Of a DNA stretch of 10,225 nt, positions 6,057-10,225 are shown piece by piece (position 1 is the stretch's first letter; each line of letters opens with the position of its first letter). Source of the DNA: Anaerolineales bacterium (GTDB taxonomy: Bacteria > Chloroflexota > Anaerolineae > Anaerolineales > E44-bin32); the NCBI GenBank assembly GCA_023250385.1, contig JAHFAU010000063.1:1-10225 (forward strand), written 5' to 3'. Under the pieces are notes generated by a model. The model saw only the letters and a program-made list of their open reading frames with translations, made no database searches and was not told the DNA's origin. Made by a program: the position numbers and the translations under genes.

Positions 6057-7415
6057 TTGAAGAATCTGACGGTGGTCGGGGTCGGCCATGTGGGCCTGGT
6101 GACCGGAGCATGCTTTGCCGATCTCGGGAACCGGGTTGTGGCGCTGGACACCGATCAGGACCGGATCGCTGGGCTGCAGCGCGGGGAGCTGCCAATATAT
6201 GAGCCGGGGTTGGAAGAGCTGGTTGGGCGCAATCTGGAAGCCGGACGGCTGCGCTTTACCACATCCTATGCGGAATCCGTCGCTGAGGCGGAATTCGTCT
6301 TCATTGCAGTCGGAACTCCCGGCGGCGCCGAAGGGGAGGCCGACCTGAAGCACATTCGCCAGGCGGCCGAATCGATTGCCCAAGCCATGATTGCTCCGCT
6401 CATCATTGTCAACAAATCGACCGTGCCGGTCGGCACCGGGGACTGGTTGGCGGATATCGTGCGTTCTCACCAACGGGTTTCCATCCCATTCTCGGTCGTA
6501 TCAAATCCGGAGTTCCTTCGGGAAGGAGCTGCAATCAGCGACTTTATGCAGCCGGCCCGAACAGTCCTTGGCTCCACCGATCCACGCGCGGCAGAGAAGG
6601 TGGCCCAACTACACCTGCCGCTGCGGGCTCCGATCATGATTACCGATCTGCGCACGGCCGAGATGATCAAGTACGCCTCGAACGCCTTTCTGGCGACCAA
6701 GATCTCTTTCATCAACGAGATCGCCAACATCTGCGAAGCGCTGGGCGCGGACGTCAAAGAAGTAGCTACCGGGATGGGATACGACCCCCGGATTACCCCT
6801 CACTTCCTGGAGGCCGGGTTAGGCTATGGAGGCTCGTGCTTTCCGAAAGATGTCAAGGCCCTGGCCTACATGGCTGCGGAGAAAGGGCGGCATCCGCAGC
6901 TGCTGCAGGCCGTGATGGAGATCAACGACGACCGGCGGGCCCTGTTGGTTGACAAGACCCGTGAGATGCTCGGGAGCCTGCGGGGCAAGCTGATCGGCCT
7001 GCTTGGTCTGGCCTTCAAACCGAATACCGATGACCTGCGCGAAGCGCCCGCTTTGGAGGTTGCTCAATTGTTCAGCTCCGAGGGTGCCCGGCTGCGGGCC
7101 TATGATCCGGTCGCGATGGATCGGGCCGCTGAACTTTTCCCTGAGATCCAGATGGCTTCCGACCCCTACAGCCTGGCGGCCGATTGTGATGCGATTGTGG
7201 TGTGCACCGAGTGGAACGAATTCATTCAGCTGGATCTCCAACGTTTCCACGATCAAATGCGCCAACCGGTCATCATCGACGGTCGCAACATCTACGATCC
7301 TAAGCAGATGGCGCGGTTGGGATTCAGGTATGCCGGATTTGGTCAGGGTTACGGGCCGGATGGGATGCCGCTGTCCGAGCCGGAACCGGCTCGTCACGAG
7401 GAGCGCAGCCTATGA
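6057..7415 (+). CDS. ugd: UDP-glucose 6-dehydrogenase (UDP-sugar dehydrogenase)
   Basis: This cytoplasmic NAD-dependent enzyme oxidises UDP-glucose twice to UDP-glucuronate, a precursor for capsule, exopolysaccharide or modified envelope glycans. Domains in order are an N-terminal Rossmann fold (VVGVGHVGL with GxGxxG at about residues 8-13, acidic DTD at 31-33), NKSTVPVGTG (119-128), NPEFLREG (150-157), a central helical domain with Lys205 and Asn209 (EMIKYASNA), the catalytic Cys261 in GYGGSCFPKD, and a C-terminal UDP-binding domain (LAFKPNTDDLREAP at 318-331, TEWNEF, DGRNIYDP). All active-site residues are present, and 452 residues is typical. Members of this family can also act on other UDP-sugars, so substrate identity is inferred. 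The start is TTG, supported by AGGAG 9 bases upstream. The stop overlaps the next gene as ATGA, indicating translational coupling. It is the first gene of the plus-strand operon. Confidence 0.93.
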   Translation: MKNLTVVGVGHVGLVTGACFADLGNRVVALDTDQDRIAGLQRGELPIYEPGLEELVGRNLEAGRLRFTTSYAESVAEAEFVFIAVGTPGGAEGEADLKHIRQAAESIAQAMIAPLIIVNKSTVPVGTGDWLADIVRSHQRVSIPFSVVSNPEFLREGAAISDFMQPARTVLGSTDPRAAEKVAQLHLPLRAPIMITDLRTAEMIKYASNAFLATKISFINEIANICEALGADVKEVATGMGYDPRITPHFLEAGLGYGGSCFPKDVKALAYMAAEKGRHPQLLQAVMEINDDRRALLVDKTREMLGSLRGKLIGLLGLAFKPNTDDLREAPALEVAQLFSSEGARLRAYDPVAMDRAAELFPEIQMASDPYSLAADCDAIVVCTEWNEFIQLDLQRFHDQMRQPVIIDGRNIYDPKQMARLGFRYAGFGQGYGPDGMPLSEPEPARHEERSL

Positions 7416-8692
7416 GTGGAGCGATGCTGCGGACCAAGCTCCGAAATGGCCTGGAGGTCCGGCTCAAAGAGATCCACACTGCGCCGCTGATCAGTACCTG
7501 GGTTTGGTATCGGGTGGGCTCCCGCAACGAGCGGCCCGGGACCACCGGATTATCGCACTGGGTCGAGCACATGCAGTTCAAGGGGACGCCCACCTACCCG
7601 GCCGGCACATTGGATCGAGCGATCTCGCGCGACGGAGGCTTCTGGAACGCCTTCACCTGGGTCGATTGGACGGCCTATTTCGAAACCATGCCGCAGGACC
7701 GGGCGGACCTCGGTCTCGAGATCGAGGCCGATCGGATGGCGAATAGCTTGTTCGAGGCGAAGGAAGTGGAGTCGGAACGAACGGTGATCATCTCCGAGCG
7801 GCAGGGCGCTGAAAATGATCCTTCCTTCCGTCTATCGGAAGAGCTGCACGCAGCGGCCTTTCGGATTCACCCGTATCACCACGCGGTTTTGGGCGACAAG
7901 CCCGATCTGGAATCGATCACCCGGGACGACCTGTATAACCATTACCGAACCTACTATGTGCCGAGCAACGCGGTTCTGGCGGTGGCAGGGAACTTCAAAG
8001 TTGGGCCGATGCTCGAGCGGATCCGGGAGCTCTTTGGGCCAATTCCCAAGGCAGCTCGCCCGGTGTACAAGCCGCGGCCGGAACCGGCGCAGCCGGGAGA
8101 GCGCTGGGTGGAAGTCGAAGGACCGGGGGAAACGGCTTACCTCGAGCTGGCCTACCGCGCCCCGAGCGCAGAAGAGGGTGACCTCATTCCGCTGGCGGTG
8201 CTCGACAGCGCGCTGAGCGGAGCCTCAAACCTGGGATTCTTTGGCGGCGATATCTCGAACAAGACCTCTAGGTTGTACCGGCGGCTGGTTGAAGGGGAGC
8301 TGGCCGCCTCCGTTTCGGGGAATCTGACCGCCAGCATCGACCCCTATCTCTACTCGATCTCCGTCACCGTCCGGCCGGATAGCACCGTCGAGGCTGCCTT
8401 GGCAGCCTGTGACGAGGAAATCTCCAAGCTGCTTAACGATCAGGTCCGCGAGGAAGAGGTCGCCAAGGCGATCAAACAGGCCCGAGCTCTATTTGCATTC
8501 AGCAGCGAGAGCATTACCAACCAGGCCTTCTGGCTGGGATACAGCGAAATGTTCTCCGGCCAGGAGTGGTTTGAAACCTATTTGGACCGGCTGGCGCAGG
8601 TCACTCCCGAGTCGATGCTCGAAGTGGCTCGCAAGCGCCTGGTACCGTCGAATCGGACGGTAGGGGTGTATCGACCCAATGGACGAGTTTAA
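7412..8692 (+). CDS. M16 family zinc peptidase, catalytic subunit
   Basis: A 426-residue insulinase/mitochondrial-processing-peptidase-like (M16B) metallopeptidase. The inverted zinc motif HxxEH is intact as HWVEH (His49, Glu52, His53), with the third ligand Glu129 in RTVIISER about 76 residues later. The family substrate-strand region appears at about residues 77-90. The C-terminal half (from about 230) is the second M16 domain and has SRLYRRLVEGELAASVS where active partners carry no Tyr of the Arg/Tyr pair. No signal peptide or membrane segment is visible, so it is probably cytoplasmic and may degrade peptides. The ATG overlaps the ugd stop (ATGA) and has GAGGAG 8 bases upstream. The next gene overlaps its end by 14 bases, which fits two chains made in equal amounts. 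Natural substrates are unknown. Confidence 0.92.
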   Translation: MSGAMLRTKLRNGLEVRLKEIHTAPLISTWVWYRVGSRNERPGTTGLSHWVEHMQFKGTPTYPAGTLDRAISRDGGFWNAFTWVDWTAYFETMPQDRADLGLEIEADRMANSLFEAKEVESERTVIISERQGAENDPSFRLSEELHAAAFRIHPYHHAVLGDKPDLESITRDDLYNHYRTYYVPSNAVLAVAGNFKVGPMLERIRELFGPIPKAARPVYKPRPEPAQPGERWVEVEGPGETAYLELAYRAPSAEEGDLIPLAVLDSALSGASNLGFFGGDISNKTSRLYRRLVEGELAASVSGNLTASIDPYLYSISVTVRPDSTVEAALAACDEEISKLLNDQVREEEVAKAIKQARALFAFSSESITNQAFWLGYSEMFSGQEWFETYLDRLAQVTPESMLEVARKRLVPSNRTVGVYRPNGRV

Positions 8693-9977
8693 GCAGCTCG
8701 ATCTGCGCAGCCTGCCCGGACCGGAGACGATCCGCAGGCAGGTCCTGCCGAACGGAATCGTTTTCCTGGGTCGCGAGAATTTCTCGAGCCCGTCGGTGGT
8801 GATCTCCGGTTATCTCTGGGCTGGTGCTCTGCAGGAAAAGCCTGATCGGGCCGGCCTGGCCGCGATGACTGCAGCCAGCTTAATGCGCGGGACCCAGGAG
8901 CGGACGTTCGAGCAAATCTACGAATCGATCGAATCAATTGGCGCCCGGCTGAGCTTTTCGGCCGGCAAACACAGCACCTCGTTCTCGGGGAAGGCTCTCG
9001 CCGAGGACCTGGGAATGTTACTGGACCTGCTGCTGGAAGTGGTCCGCCAACCGACCTTCCCCAAGAAGCAGGTCGATCGCCTGCGGGCTGAAATGCTGAC
9101 CTCGCTCGCGATCCGAGATCAAGAGACCGGAGCCCGCGCCGACCTGGCGTTCAATGGGTTAATCTACCGGGGCCATCCCTACTCGGTCCCGACCGATGGA
9201 TACAAGGAGACTGTCACCAACCTCACGGCGGCTGATCCGCGGGCGTTCCATCGGGCGCACTATCGCCCGGGTGGAATGGTGATCTGTGTGGTCGGTGGAG
9301 TAAAGGTCAAAGAGGCGGAGGCGTCGGTTGCGCAGCGGTTCGCCGATTGGAAGAGCAACGGCCGGGCGGTCCAGCTCGAGCTCCCGGGGATCGACAAGCT
9401 GAAAGGACTCCATCGCGATCATGTGACCTTGGAGGGCAAGAGTCAGACCGATGTGGTCATGGGCGTGCCGGGCCCGCCTCGATCAGATCCTGATTTCCTG
9501 GCGGCTGCGCTGGCAAACAATATCCTAGGCCGCTTCGGGATGTACGGCCGGATCGGAGATGTCGTGCGGGAGGAAGCCGGCCTGGCGTATTACGCTTACA
9601 GCAGTTTGGTCGGCGGACACGGACCCGGCCCCTGGCAAATCGTGGCCGGGGTGGACCCGAAGAACCTCGACCGGGCGATTGAGCTGATTAGGAAAGAGAT
9701 GCGCAAGATGAGTACCCGCTCGCCCAGTCAGACGGAGTTGGAGGACAACCAGGCCAACTTCATCGGGCGGCTCCCCCTGCAGCTCGAGTCGAACGAAGGG
9801 GTCGCCGGAGCAATCGTCAACGCCGAGCGCCATGCGCTCGGCTTGGATTACTATCAGCGTTACCCCGGCCTGGTACGGAGTTTCACCTCCAAAGACATTC
9901 TGCGAGTCGCCAAGCGGTTCCTCGATCCGGACAACATGGCCATCGCCAGCGCCGGTTCGAATGGGAGGCCGGCATAG
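8679..9977 (+). CDS. M16 family protein, non-catalytic partner subunit
   Basis: A 432-residue M16B homologue that has lost the zinc site. Where the catalytic subunit has GLSHWVEHMQ, this protein has GLAAMTAASL, so His, Glu and His are replaced by Ala62, Ala65 and Ala66. It instead keeps the Arg/Tyr pair typical of inactive partners, Arg297 and Tyr304 in VVREEAGLAYYAYSS, which binds substrate in heterodimeric M16B enzymes. The N-terminal half spans about residues 18-230 and the second M16 domain about 240-430. No signal peptide is seen, so it is probably cytoplasmic. The ATG at 8679 overlaps the catalytic gene by 14 bases; AGGGG at 8662-8666 is a weak ribosome site 12 bases away, so coupling to the upstream gene is likely. 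The two proteins are inferred to form one enzyme. Confidence 0.91.
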   Translation: MDEFKQLDLRSLPGPETIRRQVLPNGIVFLGRENFSSPSVVISGYLWAGALQEKPDRAGLAAMTAASLMRGTQERTFEQIYESIESIGARLSFSAGKHSTSFSGKALAEDLGMLLDLLLEVVRQPTFPKKQVDRLRAEMLTSLAIRDQETGARADLAFNGLIYRGHPYSVPTDGYKETVTNLTAADPRAFHRAHYRPGGMVICVVGGVKVKEAEASVAQRFADWKSNGRAVQLELPGIDKLKGLHRDHVTLEGKSQTDVVMGVPGPPRSDPDFLAAALANNILGRFGMYGRIGDVVREEAGLAYYAYSSLVGGHGPGPWQIVAGVDPKNLDRAIELIRKEMRKMSTRSPSQTELEDNQANFIGRLPLQLESNEGVAGAIVNAERHALGLDYYQRYPGLVRSFTSKDILRVAKRFLDPDNMAIASAGSNGRPA

Positions 9978-9979
9978 CG

Positions 9980-10225
9980 ATGTTGCGGTCCGGCGTCGAT
10001 GTGGTTGAAGTGCAGCGCATAGACCATGCGATTCTGCGCCACGGCGATCGATTCTTCGAACGCTTCTATACCGATCAAGAATTGATTGATTCCAACGGCC
10101 AGACGCCTGCGCTCGCGGCGCGTTTCGCCGCGAAGGAGGCCGTCGCCAAGGCGCTCGGCACCGGGATCGGCGACGTTGCCTGGAAGGAAATCGAAGTGAT
10201 CAACGGCCCGCGCCGAGAGCCTCAG
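9980..10225 (+). CDS. acpS: Holo-[acyl-carrier-protein] synthase, N-terminal part (3' end outside window)
   Basis: The frame opens with ATG at 9980 and runs to the window end with no stop, giving the first 82 residues of a protein normally about 120-130 long. It transfers 4'-phosphopantetheine from coenzyme A to a serine of apo-ACP, activating it for fatty acid synthesis. Magnesium-binding residues are visible: Asp7 in GVDVVEVQRI and Glu53 in ARFAAKEAVAKALGTGIG, then WKEIEV. The start is 2 bp after the stop of the M16 partner gene, with GGGAGG at 9963-9968, 11 bases upstream, so it belongs to the same operon. The open frame is cut by the window edge rather than by mutation. Confidence 0.93.
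   Translation, partial: MLRSGVDVVEVQRIDHAILRHGDRFFERFYTDQELIDSNGQTPALAARFAAKEAVAKALGTGIGDVAWKEIEVINGPRREPQ

Noticed and set aside
1..10225. Insertion sequence, CRISPR array, tRNA or defence system
   Set aside because: No terminal repeats, direct-repeat arrays, tRNA cloverleaf, transposase or nuclease domains were seen. Every convincing frame matches a housekeeping family or is too small to call.

Overview
This GC-rich bacterial chromosomal window of about 10 kb carries housekeeping genes. The GroEL/GroES sequences, the CIRCE-controlled groESL operon and the paired M16 peptidases suggest a member of the Chloroflexota (Anaerolineae-like). That placement is an inference from sequence character, not from a search. 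There are no signs of mobile DNA, CRISPR, RNA genes or phage genes, and I found no convincing new multi-gene system. The most useful observations are small ones: a hidden small membrane protein gene, a transporter whose true start is non-standard, and an inverted-repeat arrangement around one promoter.

Layout. (1) Positions 1-463 (+) hold the C-terminal end of a TPR-repeat protein. (2) Positions 464-707 hold a strong sigma70-type extended -10 promoter followed by a perfect CIRCE operator, which drive groES (708-1004) and groEL (1035-2669). (3) A 12-bp-stem hairpin at 2689-2717 lies between two convergent operons and looks like a shared, bidirectional terminator. (4) A minus-strand operon, read from right to left, contains a nitroreductase-family protein (5885-5358), an MFS transporter (about 5361-4210), imidazolonepropionase HutI (4207-2918) and a 58-residue two-helix membrane protein (2931-2755). 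The genes touch or overlap at every junction. (5) A 171-bp divergent control region (5886-6056) separates it from a plus-strand operon: UDP-glucose 6-dehydrogenase (6057-7415), a catalytically competent M16 zinc peptidase (7412-8692), its catalytically dead M16 partner (8679-9977) and the start of holo-ACP synthase (9980 to beyond the window end).

How the genes work together. GroES and GroEL form the folding chaperonin, whose operon HrcA is expected to repress at CIRCE. The two M16 proteins have complementary motifs (HxxEH in the first, Arg/Tyr in the second) and are probably the two chains of one M16B heterodimer. Ugd makes UDP-glucuronate for envelope polysaccharide, and AcpS activates acyl carrier protein. 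HutI is the third step of histidine degradation, but hutH and hutU are not in the window. The transporter and nitroreductase beside it have no clear biochemical link to it. Non-ATG starts are common here (GTG, TTG and probably CTG), so start calls deserve care.
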